Counted from the first letter of the stretch, positions 35,877 to 44,422 are shown. The stretch: 64,000 bases of DNA from Marivita lacus (GCF_014637725.1 NZ_BMFC01000008.1:124001-188000), one strand, 5' to 3'. The notes: generated by a model not told the origin, from the letters alone. A program made the numbers and translations.

Positions 35877-36237
35877 GGGTATCCTCCGCTACCGTGTCGG
35901 GAGGCTGTATGCTGTACAGCCCCTGATGCACACAAGACCAGCACGCATGGCCAACGGCAAGAGTTTTGCACGACCTGCGCGTCCGCCAAAACTTCCGACC
36001 ACCAAATGCCCGGCTGGCCTTCAAGTTGATCGTCCATGCGACGCATTTACTCCTTGGACGACGTGACCTGAATACCGGCTGGAGGTCAAAGCGCTGCCGT
36101 CACGGCGGTTTCGGCGTTCAGCTGGCAGATGATCCGCGCCGCACGCCTCATCTGGCGACGCGTGCATCGGCGGCAGTGCCGTAGCGCGGCAAATCGGCGG
36201 TGCTATGGCCACGGGCGTCCATCAAAGTGTCGCGGAC
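35877..36237. other. Gene-free region upstream of the TAXI TRAP operon
   Basis: Several short frames on both strands, none with a recognised motif, good ribosome-binding site or family-like composition. It presumably holds the promoter of the TRAP operon next to decayed sequence that continues into the aldolase remnant. Confidence 0.35.
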
Positions 36238-36423
36238 TTAAGCGATATGGGCCGTTTCCTCTATGATCTCAGAAAGGTATTGCGCTGCCCTCAGGGTCGG
36301 GCCGACGCGGATCGTGCCGTGATTGGCGAGCACCGCCGGACGGATCACGGGATCGCGAAAGACATGTCTGATCTCTCCCTAGGTCTGTGAGCCACCTTTG
36401 GCCGAGAGCGGGATCAGCGGCAT
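36238..36423 (-). pseudogene. Class II aldolase/adducin C-terminal remnant
   Basis: Minus-strand frame from 36423 reads MPLIPLSAKGGSQT, an in-frame TAG, then RPAVLANHGTIRVGPTLRAA and EIIEETAHIA before a TAA at 36238. The VLANHG motif, followed by a short strand and an E-rich helix, is typical of class II aldolase-family C-termini. The N-terminal two thirds are not found, so it is a remnant of a gene probably broken by the mobile elements just upstream. Confidence 0.55.
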
Positions 36424-36540
36424 GCGCCCAATACTGTGGCGCCGGGTTCACCAGCAAGGCGATCCTGAAGCGCGCCAGGCGATTGAGCATTCTGAGGACC
36501 CCGCGCCGGGCGCGCTTGCCCAACCCGAAACCGACCACTA

Positions 36541-36741
36541 TCACCCCCAAGGTCTCTCGTTATGAACGAAGGACGACCGGGGGAAGGTCACCGGCTCGAG
36601 GGTTTCCGGGTGTTCAACACAGGATGACTGCGTTTTGGGTGGTTCGTTCCACCAATCCCTTGGAAAAGCCGGTGGGTCCATGTCGTAGGTGTAGTAATCG
36701 GTCAGGACCAGCAGGACATCGGCTTTCTGCGGGATTTCCAT
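36541..36741 (-). CDS. Short unrecognised protein or gene fragment
   Basis: A 66-residue frame starting MEIPQKADVLLVLTDYYTYD, acidic and Trp/Pro-rich in the middle (FPRDWWNEPPK). A strong purine-rich site (AAGGGGGGATT) precedes the ATG, but that sequence is probably the end of the IS3-type element. It may be a gene truncated by that insertion. No family recognised. Confidence 0.35.
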   Translation of the reverse strand: MEIPQKADVLLVLTDYYTYDMDPPAFPRDWWNEPPKTQSSCVEHPETLEPVTFPRSSFVHNERPWG

Positions 36742-36780
36742 GGGTAATCCCCCCTTTTTAACGGGGTGCATCCGTAGAAC

Positions 36781-36855
36781 TTACACGGCCATTTTCAGTT
36801 TCATTGAGCGTGTGATGCCGCCAATGCCAATGTTGGGGCGGTCTTTGTTATGAGA
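36781..36855 (-). pseudogene. IS3-family orfB, 3' fragment (left of the IS110 insertion)
   Basis: Minus-strand reading gives SHNKDRPNIGIGGITRSMKL and KMAV, then TAA: the C-terminus of an IS3-type OrfB transposase. The other part of the same gene is at 38294-38500. Joining the two restores ATQWLWTSHNKDRPNIGIGG in frame, so an IS110-family element split it here. Confidence 0.8.
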
Positions 36856-36955
36856 TGCCGTAACGGGTCCTGCGTTGCGCATCACCATTACCGCTTGCAA
36901 GATCACCACTGCGCTGTCGCCATTCCCGTATCAAACCTGATTGGAGGAAAAGGGG

Positions 36956-37981
36956 ATGAGACTGTTTATCGGATTGGATGTGTCACTGGCCAAGACGGCG
37001 ATATGCGTGGTTAGCGAGCATGGAAAAATCGTTCAGGAAGCTGAGGTCGCCAGCGAACCAGAGCCGCTTCTTGCGTGGCTTCACACCTTGGACGGCACCA
37101 TTGCCGCCTTGGGCCTTGAGGCTGGTCCCTTGTCACAGTGGCTACATCGTGGGCTGACAGATGCCGGGCTGGATGCTGTTCTGATGGAGACACGACAGGT
37201 GAAGGGCGCCTTGAAGGCCATGCCCATCAAGACAGATCGGAGAGATGCTGAGGGGATTGCCCGTCTACTCCACCTCGGTTGGTTCCGCCCCGTCCACTGC
37301 AAGTCAGTTTCAGCACAGGAAGTTCGCGCCATTCTCAGCGCTCGGAAGGCGATCCAGCAGAACATGATCGCTCTGGAGATGTCACTGCGCGGGCTCTTGC
37401 GTAACTTTGGTTTGAAAGTCGGTGCGATTTCCCGAGGAAGGTTCGAGCATCGCATTCGAGAACTCGCTGAGGGCAATGCCATGCTCGATACAGCGACAGC
37501 TCCCATGTTGCGTGCAAGAGCGTCGTTGCGCCAGGAACTTGCGGGCCTCGAAAAACTGGTTCGGCAGATGGCCCAGGACGACCCGGTTTGTGTGCGACTG
37601 ATGACGATGCCGGGAGTTGGTGCAGTCGTCGCCCTGACTTACCGGTCTGCCGTCGACGACCCTGCGCGCTTCACCTCTTCGAAGAACGTTGGCCCCTGGG
37701 CTGGCCTAACACCATCACGCAACCAGTCTGGCGAACGCGATGTCTCAGGCGGCATAACCAAGGCCGGCGACGTGAACTTGAGGCGCGCGTTATGCCAGGC
37801 CGCAACCGTAATGATGAACCGTGGTCGATCGACATGGCTGAGAACATGGGGCGCTCAACTCGCAAAGCGCCGGGGCCGGAAGCGAGCCATGGTCGCGTTA
37901 GCGCGCAGGATCGCAGTGATACTGCATCGCATGTGGGTCGACGGCTCAACATTCCAGTTTGAAGCGGCACCGACGCATTAA
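36956..37981 (+). CDS. IS110-family DEDD transposase (recombinase)
   Basis: A 341-residue transposase that looks intact. The N-terminal RuvC-like domain has the DEDD residues D8 (FIGLDVS), E55 (ALGLEAG), D94 and D97 (KTDRRDAEG). A helical middle part links to the C-terminal Transposase_20 domain with MPGVGAVVALTYRSAV, AGLTPSRNQSG and GGITKAGDVNLRRAL, where the catalytic Ser is expected. IS110 enzymes recombine DNA guided by an RNA encoded in the element. The ATG at 36956 is chosen because GGAGG is 8 nt upstream; a TTG at 36941 is less likely. Confidence 0.9.
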   Translation: MRLFIGLDVSLAKTAICVVSEHGKIVQEAEVASEPEPLLAWLHTLDGTIAALGLEAGPLSQWLHRGLTDAGLDAVLMETRQVKGALKAMPIKTDRRDAEGIARLLHLGWFRPVHCKSVSAQEVRAILSARKAIQQNMIALEMSLRGLLRNFGLKVGAISRGRFEHRIRELAEGNAMLDTATAPMLRARASLRQELAGLEKLVRQMAQDDPVCVRLMTMPGVGAVVALTYRSAVDDPARFTSSKNVGPWAGLTPSRNQSGERDVSGGITKAGDVNLRRALCQAATVMMNRGRSTWLRTWGAQLAKRRGRKRAMVALARRIAVILHRMWVDGSTFQFEAAPTH

Positions 37982-38281
37982 CATCAAACCCGTTGCTCGC
38001 TTGATCGCAGGCCCCAAGGTCCGGCAGGGACGTGGTTCCGATGATGTCGTGCTCAGGACAGTCGCTGGCTGATAACAGTCAAGCACGCCTATGAGATTGG
38101 CACATTGGGATTGCACCGAACCAGCATCATGTTGGCAGCCTGCGCGCTGACCACGGACCGAAGCATGAGCCCCAAGGACCCAATTACGGGCTGGTGTGAA
38201 GAACGGCAGCGGACAGGTCGGAAAACAAAACTCCTGCTTGTGCGGGCTCTGAAGTTTTGTGAAAAAAGCCTTGACTAGGAC
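37982..38281 (+). ncRNA. Candidate guide (bridge/seek) RNA region of the IS110-family element
   Basis: This is 300 nt of non-coding sequence between the transposase stop and the right subterminal repeat. In IS1111-type elements the guide RNA is encoded downstream of the transposase, so it is expected here. A 7-nt stretch TATGAGA (38090-38096) is identical to the left flank plus core of the occupied target (36849-36855). The fold and ends of the RNA were not worked out; the call rests on position and this short match. Confidence 0.45.
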
Positions 38282-38293
38282 GGACCCGTTACC

Positions 38294-38500
38294 GAAGTCC
38301 ATAGCCATTGCGTGGCCTGATCCTGTGCCTCCTCGATACTTTCGCATGATGTATTGATCCACCCACTCATGCCTAACCGTCCGGTTGTAGCGCTCGACAT
38401 AAGCGTTCTGCAGTGGCCGGCCGAGTTGGATGTGCTGGATCGTAACCCCATGTTTCTCTGCCCGTTTTCTCAGCAATTCACTGATGTATTCGGCCCCGTA
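38294..38500 (-). pseudogene. IS3-family orfB, internal fragment (right of the IS110 insertion)
   Basis: Minus-strand reading gives YGAEYISELLRKRAEKHGV, GRPLQNAYVERYNRTVRHEW and VDQYI, then after a one-base frameshift IEEAQDQATQWLWT, the integrase core of an IS3 OrfB. The DNGxEYIS motif that carries the second catalytic Asp is corrupted (CYGAEYIS), so the IS3 gene was already degraded. OrfA and the N-terminal half of OrfB are missing. Confidence 0.75.
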
Positions 38501-38526
38501 GCACGTCGGGAAGAAGGGTTGTTGGT

Positions 38527-38765
38527 CGGTTATGGCCGCCTGCGCAGCCCCTAAACTGCGCAACGGGTGGCCATAACCGGCTCTCAGGTCTCAACAGTGG
38601 TTTTGCACAACCACACTGCTGAGGAGACCGGCTATGACCGCTGTGGCGTTGGCTTGGCTGGCATACCAACAAAGTGCCGGATGAACCGGCGGCTCTTTCT
38701 CTCGCGCGAGCCGCCGGTCGGTCACTCAGATTCGAACTGCGGTCAGAAAGAGTGTCCGACCGCAG
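38527..38765. repeat. Series of four hairpins of unknown role
   Basis: Four inverted repeats in 240 nt: 38527-38537 with 38569-38579 (11 bp, nested with a 7-bp TGCGCAG pair inside); 38597-38602 with 38609-38614; 38685-38695 with 38708-38718 (11 bp, ACCGGCGGCTC); 38737-38744 with 38758-38765 (CTGCGGTC). A 16-residue frame at 38634-38684 (MTAVALAWLAYQQSAG) has GAGGAG before it and ends exactly at the third hairpin. The last two could terminate the TRAP operon that ends at 38792. Confidence 0.55.
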
Positions 38766-38791
38766 CAAGATGTTCAGAAGCAGATTTTCGA

Positions 38792-39769
38792 TTATAAACC
38801 GTTGATCGCTTCCAGCATGCCTTCCGGCCAGCTCTCGGACAAGGGCGAGTTCAGATACTGCTCTTGTGCGTAGGATTGGAAGGCCTCCAGATCGGGTTCA
38901 TAGACCGTCAAGCCCTCACCTTCAAAGAAGGCGACAAGCTCGGCTTCCTGATCAAGATATTGCTGATCGGACCATGCGGTCGCCTTGTCGGCCGCGGCCT
39001 GCATTGTGGCTTTCTGGTCGTCGCTTAGCGCATCCCAAACCTGCGAGGACACCAGGAGCATGCCGAAGCCGACATTGTGACCTGTGAGGACGATTTGATC
39101 GGTCACTTCATGGAACTTCATCTGGCGGTTATTTGGCAGAGGGTTGTCCTGGCCGTCCACCACACCAGACTGCAGCGCGGTATAAAGCTCGGTATAGGGG
39201 ATCGGCACCGGGTTGGCGCCCAGGGACTTGCCCAGGAACTGCCAACTTTCGCCGCCCGGCATGCGCAACTTGACGCCCGACAGGTCGGCGGGGGTCATGA
39301 ATTGGGCGTCTCCCTTGAGGTTCAGATGACGGGTGCCGTAGTAGAATGTGCCCAGGATCTCGACGCCCAGCTCTTCACGGGCAAGCGCCTTCAGCTGCTC
39401 ACCGACTTCACTGTCAAAGATCGCCTTGAGGTGGGCCTGATCCCGCACGACGTAAGCCGCGCCCAGAATGTCGAAGGCAGGCACCTGCTGTGCCAGGTCC
39501 GACGGCGGAAGGCCCGCCATCTGGATGTTGCCGCGCTGCAGACCGATCAATTCGGTGCCTTGCTTCATCAGCGTGGCTCCGAAATAGGGCTGGAAGGAAA
39601 AATCATCGCCAAGCTCTTTGGCGAAAATTTCGGTCATCGCCTTGGAACGCGGCACTTCGGCCGGGTTCACATCCGAAAAGATCAGTTCGACCTGAGCGGA
39701 AGCGGTTCCAGCGATGGAGATCGTTGCCACGGCGGCAGCGATCAGGTTGCGTAGACTTCTGTAGTGCAT
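38792..39769 (-). CDS. dctP: TRAP transporter substrate-binding protein DctP (second copy)
   Basis: A 325-residue periplasmic binding protein with a signal peptide of ~25 residues (ending GTASAQ). The DctP signature appears as MTPADLSGVKLRMPGGESWQ, TELYTALQSGVVDGQDNP and MKFHEVTDQIVLTGH; the Arg in the KLRMPGG segment is expected to bind a ligand carboxylate. It is the last gene of the seven-gene operon and clearly paralogous to the DctP at 44507-45493. It has no permease of its own, so it may hand ligand to the DctQM pair upstream. Confidence 0.9.
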   Translation of the reverse strand: MHYRSLRNLIAAAVATISIAGTASAQVELIFSDVNPAEVPRSKAMTEIFAKELGDDFSFQPYFGATLMKQGTELIGLQRGNIQMAGLPPSDLAQQVPAFDILGAAYVVRDQAHLKAIFDSEVGEQLKALAREELGVEILGTFYYGTRHLNLKGDAQFMTPADLSGVKLRMPGGESWQFLGKSLGANPVPIPYTELYTALQSGVVDGQDNPLPNNRQMKFHEVTDQIVLTGHNVGFGMLLVSSQVWDALSDDQKATMQAAADKATAWSDQQYLDQEAELVAFFEGEGLTVYEPDLEAFQSYAQEQYLNSPLSESWPEGMLEAINGL

Positions 39770-39790
39770 GGTTTCCTCCCTAGAGAAACG

Positions 39791-40675
39791 TCAGAGTGCA
39801 AATAGGTTTTCCGCCACGCCCTGCCCGGCACCTTCGATGGCGAAGACGGATCCGGCCAGAGGCTCGGCCGCCAGTTCCTCATCGGAGAGGAACTTGAAGG
39901 CAGTTGTGACGAAAAGTGTCTTCAGATCCCGCCCGCCGAAGCAGAGGCAGGTGGGATTCGTGACCGGCAGAGCAATCTGCCGGTCCAAACGGCCGTCTGG
40001 CGCATAGCGCACCACTTGACCGCCCGCGAAGAAGGCCTGCCAAAGACAGCCATCGGCATCCACGCATGCCCCGTCGGGGCGGATGCCAGTGCTGCTGTAA
40101 TCGGCAAGGACCTCGCGGTAGGTGATCTCTCGGCCAGTCTCATCGAGACCAAGCCGCCAGGTCACATGTCGGCGGGTATCCGTGAAATACATGCTGCGCC
40201 CGTCAGGCGCGAAGGCGATGCCGTTGGCGACGATCACATCGTCGAGCATCCGGGTCATCGTGCTGTCGGGATCGACACGATACAATCCGCCCAGACCTCG
40301 GGTCAGCCCGTTATCCATAGTGCCGATCCAGAGGCTGCCATTGGCATCAACGCGCCCGTCGTTCAGCCGTGTGGCTGGCATCGCTTCATCCGGCGTTGTC
40401 GCGAAAGGCAGCCAGTCGCTGGTCTTTGGGGCGCGGTGAAGCAGTTTCAGATCGCGCGCTGCCAAAAGGCCACCCGACCGTGTCATGGCAATGGAGCCCA
40501 GATAGGTGCAGGGATGCGCCTCGGCCTCGGTCACGCCGCTTTCGGGGTCAAGCCGCCAAAGAGTTGGTTGCTCGATGTCAATCCACCAAAGCACTCCACG
40601 AGCAAGGTCCCATAGGGGCGTTTCGCCAAGTCGAGCATCCACTTTCTGGATCAGCTCCACCTTGCAGTCGGACAT
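39791..40675 (-). CDS. SMP-30/gluconolactonase family protein
   Basis: A 294-residue six-bladed beta-propeller of the SMP-30/gluconolactonase/LRE family. Motifs: the metal-ligand Glu in ARLGETPLWD, PATRLNDGRVDANGSLWIGT, VANGIAFAPDGRSMYFTDT and STGIRPDGACVDADGCLW. The family hydrolyses sugar and related lactones with a divalent metal. In this operon it may open a lactone of a cyclitol or sugar acid; that is an inference from context. ATG 40675 was chosen for AGGAAACAGG just upstream. Confidence 0.85.
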   Translation of the reverse strand: MSDCKVELIQKVDARLGETPLWDLARGVLWWIDIEQPTLWRLDPESGVTEAEAHPCTYLGSIAMTRSGGLLAARDLKLLHRAPKTSDWLPFATTPDEAMPATRLNDGRVDANGSLWIGTMDNGLTRGLGGLYRVDPDSTMTRMLDDVIVANGIAFAPDGRSMYFTDTRRHVTWRLGLDETGREITYREVLADYSSTGIRPDGACVDADGCLWQAFFAGGQVVRYAPDGRLDRQIALPVTNPTCLCFGGRDLKTLFVTTAFKFLSDEELAAEPLAGSVFAIEGAGQGVAENLFAL

Positions 40676-40716
40676 CCTGTTTCCTGTTCTTGTCCTCGGG
40701 GCGGGTTTGGGACCAG

Positions 40717-42606
40717 TCATATGCGGGGAATTCCGGACGGTCGCGCCAGCCGCCGTTGGGCAGCGATGCGGAAGGGTGCATTGGCAGCGCCATAACCAGT
40801 GTAGCCGTCCTTGCGCTGGCAGATCTCTAGAAAAATCCCATCTCCGACAGACCGGGTATAGACTTGAAAGAAAGATCCGGAGGCGTCCTCGTCATAAAGG
40901 ATGTGATCGGCCTTGAGCCGGCCCGTGACGTCGGGCGACAGCGACAACCGCGCGGCAAGGTCGTCATAGTAGTTCTCGGGCATCGGCAGCGGCTCGAACC
41001 CGCATTTGCGCATCTTGGCAACGCAGGCAAAGATGTCATCGGTGGCAAAGGCCACGTGCTGCACGGAAGACCCGAAGCTGTCGGCAATGAACCGCCCGGC
41101 AAAGGTACGATGGGTCTCGGCCCCGTTCAGAGTGACGCGCAGAGCCGCGTCGGGGCTTTCGATTGCCTGGCTGCGCACCAGCCCGCCGGGATCAACCACA
41201 TCAACTGTGGCCTGTTTTTTCGTCTCGAAAAGGGACAGGTAGAAAAGCGACCAGGTCAGCATCTCCTCATAGTTCATGGTCTGACCGATATGGTCGATGC
41301 GCGTCAGCCCGGCCTCATGTGCGGCACCGCCTTCTGCGGGTGCGAACTCGATCTCCCAGACCTTGCCAAGATCAGAGTTGCGGTCGATGAAATGCAGCAG
41401 GCCCGAGCCGACGCCACGGATGGCAGGGATCTGCATCTCTCCTGGTCCGACAGACTGGCTGAAGGGCGTGGCCCCCAGAGCGCGGGCACGGGTCACCGTA
41501 TCCTCGGCGCTGTCCACCAGCAAACCCACGTCGCAAATGTTCAACCCATGTGCGATATGGGCAGTGTGCGCGAAACCCTCCTGGTCGGTGTTCAGGACGA
41601 TGCGGATTTCGCCTTGCTGCCAGACCTCGACCTGCTTGGAGATATGCTTGCCCGCGCGATGAAATCCAAGTGATCCTAGCAGCTTGCGCAACCCTTCGGC
41701 TTCGGCTTCCGACGCTGCGAATTCCACGAAAGCCACACCCTCTGTCGTGACGCGGGGTGGGATATCGAGCGAATCCAGACGCAACTCGGGCTCCGCGCGT
41801 CTGACCTGATCCATCAGGTATATGAGCGATCGGTGTCCGTCCCGCGCGATGGCCTTGGCGCTCCCCCCGCGAAACTGATCATTGAAGACCTCAAGGCTGA
41901 TTGGCCCGGCATACCCGGTGGCGGCCACGGCGCGCATGAAGCCTGTCACGTCCAGATCGCCTTGTCCCGGCATGTTGCGGAAGTGCCGCGACCAATAAAG
42001 TAGGTCCATCTCGATCATCGGTGCATCGGCAAGCTGGACAAAGAATATCTTGTCACCCGGAATGGCGCGGATCGACTCCGGGTCCAGCTTGCGGCCCAGC
42101 GTATGGAAACTGTCGACGACCAGTCCGATGTTCGGATGATCGGCGCGGCGCACCACCTCCCATGCATCGCGGTGGTCCCAGACATGACGTCCCCATGCCA
42201 GCGCTTCGTAACCCACGCGCAGGTTGCGGGCGGCGGCACGCTCTCCCAGTTCGGCGAAATCACGGGACATGCGATCGATACCGCCAAGCGCCTTGGGATG
42301 CACGGATGAGCACACCAGAATGAGGTCGGTGCCCAGCTCCTGCATCAGATCGAACTTGCGCTCCATCCGCTCGAACGCCCGGCTTCTTTCGGGATCAGGC
42401 AGCCCTTCAAAGTCGCGGAACGGCTGAAACAAAGAGATCTCCAGCCCGTGGTCCCGCACCATCGCTCCGACCTCACGCGGAGAGGCATCGAAGGTGATGA
42501 AGTCCTGCTCGAAGATTTCAATACCGTCAAAGCCGGCCGCCGCGATGGCGGCGAGCTTTTCCCGAAGGTCTCCTGCGATGCAGACGGTGGCAATCGAGGT
42601 TTTCAT
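40717..42606 (-). CDS. quiC: 3-dehydroshikimate dehydratase fused to HPPD-like domain (QuiC type)
   Basis: A 629-residue two-domain protein. Residues ~1-270 are a xylose-isomerase/AP-endonuclease-type TIM barrel (GFDGIEIFEQDFI, GYEALAWGRHVWD, GLVVDSFHTL, ISLEVFNDQF) with the His/Glu/Asp metal ligands. The C-terminal half resembles 4-hydroxyphenylpyruvate dioxygenase, with metal-type residues in LTRIDHIGQ, VQHVAFATDDIF and IFLEICQRK. This architecture is known for bacterial QuiC-type dehydratases that convert 3-dehydroshikimate to protocatechuate. It lies 7 nt after dctM and 42 nt before the SMP-30 gene. Confidence 0.88.
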   Translation of the reverse strand: MKTSIATVCIAGDLREKLAAIAAAGFDGIEIFEQDFITFDASPREVGAMVRDHGLEISLFQPFRDFEGLPDPERSRAFERMERKFDLMQELGTDLILVCSSVHPKALGGIDRMSRDFAELGERAAARNLRVGYEALAWGRHVWDHRDAWEVVRRADHPNIGLVVDSFHTLGRKLDPESIRAIPGDKIFFVQLADAPMIEMDLLYWSRHFRNMPGQGDLDVTGFMRAVAATGYAGPISLEVFNDQFRGGSAKAIARDGHRSLIYLMDQVRRAEPELRLDSLDIPPRVTTEGVAFVEFAASEAEAEGLRKLLGSLGFHRAGKHISKQVEVWQQGEIRIVLNTDQEGFAHTAHIAHGLNICDVGLLVDSAEDTVTRARALGATPFSQSVGPGEMQIPAIRGVGSGLLHFIDRNSDLGKVWEIEFAPAEGGAAHEAGLTRIDHIGQTMNYEEMLTWSLFYLSLFETKKQATVDVVDPGGLVRSQAIESPDAALRVTLNGAETHRTFAGRFIADSFGSSVQHVAFATDDIFACVAKMRKCGFEPLPMPENYYDDLAARLSLSPDVTGRLKADHILYDEDASGSFFQVYTRSVGDGIFLEICQRKDGYTGYGAANAPFRIAAQRRLARPSGIPRI

Positions 42607-42612
42607 GGTGCT

Positions 42613-43908
42613 TTAGCCTCCGTAACCCAGCAAACGCGGCAGCCAGAGCACGAAGTCCGGTACGAAGGTGATCACTCCGAGTGCGACGAAAAGCGCGAAA
42701 AGAAACGGCATCAGGTCGCGAATGATGCGGCCGAGAGGCTCCTTGGTGATTGATGAAACGATGAACAACAACAATCCGTAGGGCGGCGTGATCAGGCCCA
42801 GCATCGCATTTACCACACAGACAACACCAAAGTGGACCAGGTCGATGCCAAGGGCCTGTGCCGTGGGGATGAAGATCGGCACGATGATCAGCAGGATAGC
42901 GCCGGATTCCAGGATGCAGCCCAAGGCGATGAACAGTATGTTGATCGCGATCAGGAAACCCACTGGCCCCAGATCATACTGCGCCAGAAACGCGGCCAGC
43001 TGATCCGGCACGTTTTCCCGCGTGATGACATACTGAAAGGTCAGAGCACCGGCGATCAGGATACCGACGGTGGCGGTGGAGCGGGCTGACGCCAACAATG
43101 TCTCGAAGAATTGCCCGGCAGTTACCGAGCGGTAGAACACGACCGAAATTGAGAGCGCATAGAAGGCCGCCACGGCAGCTGCCTCGGTCGGGGTCATGAC
43201 CCCTCCGTAGATTCCACCCAGTAGGATCACCGGCAGCAGCAATGCGGGGATGGCGCGGAAGGTGACGCCGGGCATGTCGCGCAGCGGTATGGCCTCGTCC
43301 ACGTCGAAACCGCGACTGTGGGCGATGATCATGTTCATGGTGATCAACACCACCCCCATCAGCAGGCCGGGCATCATGCCGGCGGCAAAGAGGTAGCCGA
43401 CCGATTGGTCCGACACGAGCGCATAGAGCACCATGGGGATCGACGGCGGGATGATGGGTCCGATGGTCGCCGAAGCCGCGGTGATCGCGGCGGCATAGGA
43501 CTTGGTATACTTCCCGTCCTTGGTCATCATGTTGATGATGATCTTGCCCATGCCCACCGCATCGGCCACGGCAGACCCGGACATGCCCGAGAAGATCAGC
43601 GAGGATACGACATTGACGTGACCCAGCCCGCCCTTGAAGCGTCCGACCAAGGCTTGGCTGAACCGCAGCAGGCGGTCAGCCAGCGAGCCGATGTTCATGA
43701 TGTCAGCGGCCAGGATGAACAATGGAATCGCCAGCAGCGTGTAGCTGTTGAACAGGCCTTGCAGCAGGGTTTCCGCGGCGATCGACGGATCGAAACCCCG
43801 CATGATCAGGTAGACGGAAGACCCGCAGATCATCGCCAGCCCCATCGACAGGCCGCCGAAGGCAAGAAAGGCGATCAGGACAATAGAGACTGTAAAGGGA
43901 TCACTCAT
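42613..43908 (-). CDS. dctM: TRAP transporter large permease DctM
   Basis: A 431-residue membrane protein with about 12 helices, the normal DctM length. Typical segments: FILAADIMNIGSLADRLLRF, GMSGSAVADAVGMGKIIINM, AAITAASATIGPIIPPSIPM and GMMTPTEAAAVAAFYAL-like GGVMTPTEAAAVAAFYAL. It forms the Na+/H+-driven translocation channel with DctQ. The ATG at 43908 overlaps the end of dctQ by 8 nt. The frame is open further upstream but inside dctQ. Confidence 0.93.
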   Translation of the reverse strand: MSDPFTVSIVLIAFLAFGGLSMGLAMICGSSVYLIMRGFDPSIAAETLLQGLFNSYTLLAIPLFILAADIMNIGSLADRLLRFSQALVGRFKGGLGHVNVVSSLIFSGMSGSAVADAVGMGKIIINMMTKDGKYTKSYAAAITAASATIGPIIPPSIPMVLYALVSDQSVGYLFAAGMMPGLLMGVVLITMNMIIAHSRGFDVDEAIPLRDMPGVTFRAIPALLLPVILLGGIYGGVMTPTEAAAVAAFYALSISVVFYRSVTAGQFFETLLASARSTATVGILIAGALTFQYVITRENVPDQLAAFLAQYDLGPVGFLIAINILFIALGCILESGAILLIIVPIFIPTAQALGIDLVHFGVVCVVNAMLGLITPPYGLLLFIVSSITKEPLGRIIRDLMPFLFALFVALGVITFVPDFVLWLPRLLGYGG

Positions 43909-44422
43909 AGTCGTGTGTGCCTGCAGTTTTGGGCGTTTCGAACGCTGGGCCGGCGCCGGTGAGCCCGCGCCAAATGGACATGCCGCAACGGATGACAACA
44001 GAAAGTGCGAAGGGAACGTAGATCGCGAAGACATAATCGAAGCGGATCTTCATGTATGAGGTCTTCTCGATCGACATGAAGTCGATGTAGCCCCAGACCT
44101 GCGGCAGCGTCCAAAGGAAGATCCCCGCGCAGATTGTCCCGGTAATGACGTCGAGCGCGCGACGCGCCCAGCTGGGCAGCGCCGCATAGATGATGTCCAG
44201 CCGGATCACGTCGCTTTCGCGCACCACGAAGGCATAGCCAAAGAGGATTCCCCAGAGCCAGGCAATCGAGACGAACTCGACCGTCCAGCCCAGCGGGAGG
44301 TTCAGCAGATAACGGAACACGATCTGGATCAGGAAGCTCACGAACAGCGATCCGAGGATCAGACCGAGGATCACCTCGGCGCCGCGTTCACCCCATCCGG
44401 CGAGTGTTTTCAAACGCTCCAT
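43901..44422 (-). CDS. dctQ: TRAP transporter small permease DctQ
   Basis: A 173-residue protein with four membrane helices (for example LILGLILGSLFVSFLIQIVF) and the family pattern WGILFGYAFVVRESDVIRLD. It is the small membrane partner of DctM. Its 3' end overlaps dctM, and dctP lies 84 nt upstream, giving the usual P-Q-M order. The start at 44422 is the first ATG next to the conserved N-terminus; an upstream in-frame start at 44503 is possible. Confidence 0.9.
   Translation of the reverse strand: MERLKTLAGWGERGAEVILGLILGSLFVSFLIQIVFRYLLNLPLGWTVEFVSIAWLWGILFGYAFVVRESDVIRLDIIYAALPSWARRALDVITGTICAGIFLWTLPQVWGYIDFMSIEKTSYMKIRFDYVFAIYVPFALSVVIRCGMSIWRGLTGAGPAFETPKTAGTHDYE

Larger units (their letters stand above)
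36854..38295 (+). mobile_element. Complete IS110-family (IS1111-like) insertion sequence
   Basis: A ~1.44-kb element that interrupts an IS3 orfB. Rejoining the two orfB halves leaves a 2-nt overlap, GA, present at 36854-36855 and at 38294-38295, which fits the dinucleotide core of IS110 recombination. Just inside lie 11-bp subterminal inverted repeats: GTAACGGGTCC at 36860-36870 and GGACCCGTTAC at 38282-38292. Subterminal repeats are characteristic of the IS1111 subgroup. The transposase covers 36956-37981; about 100 nt of non-coding sequence lies upstream and 310 nt downstream of it. Confidence 0.8.

Noticed and set aside
36750-36955. Guide RNA of the IS110 element placed upstream of the transposase
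   Set aside because: Much of this stretch (36781-36855) proved to be the IS3 orfB 3' end, leaving only ~100 nt, and the subterminal repeats point to the IS1111 subgroup, where the guide RNA is downstream.
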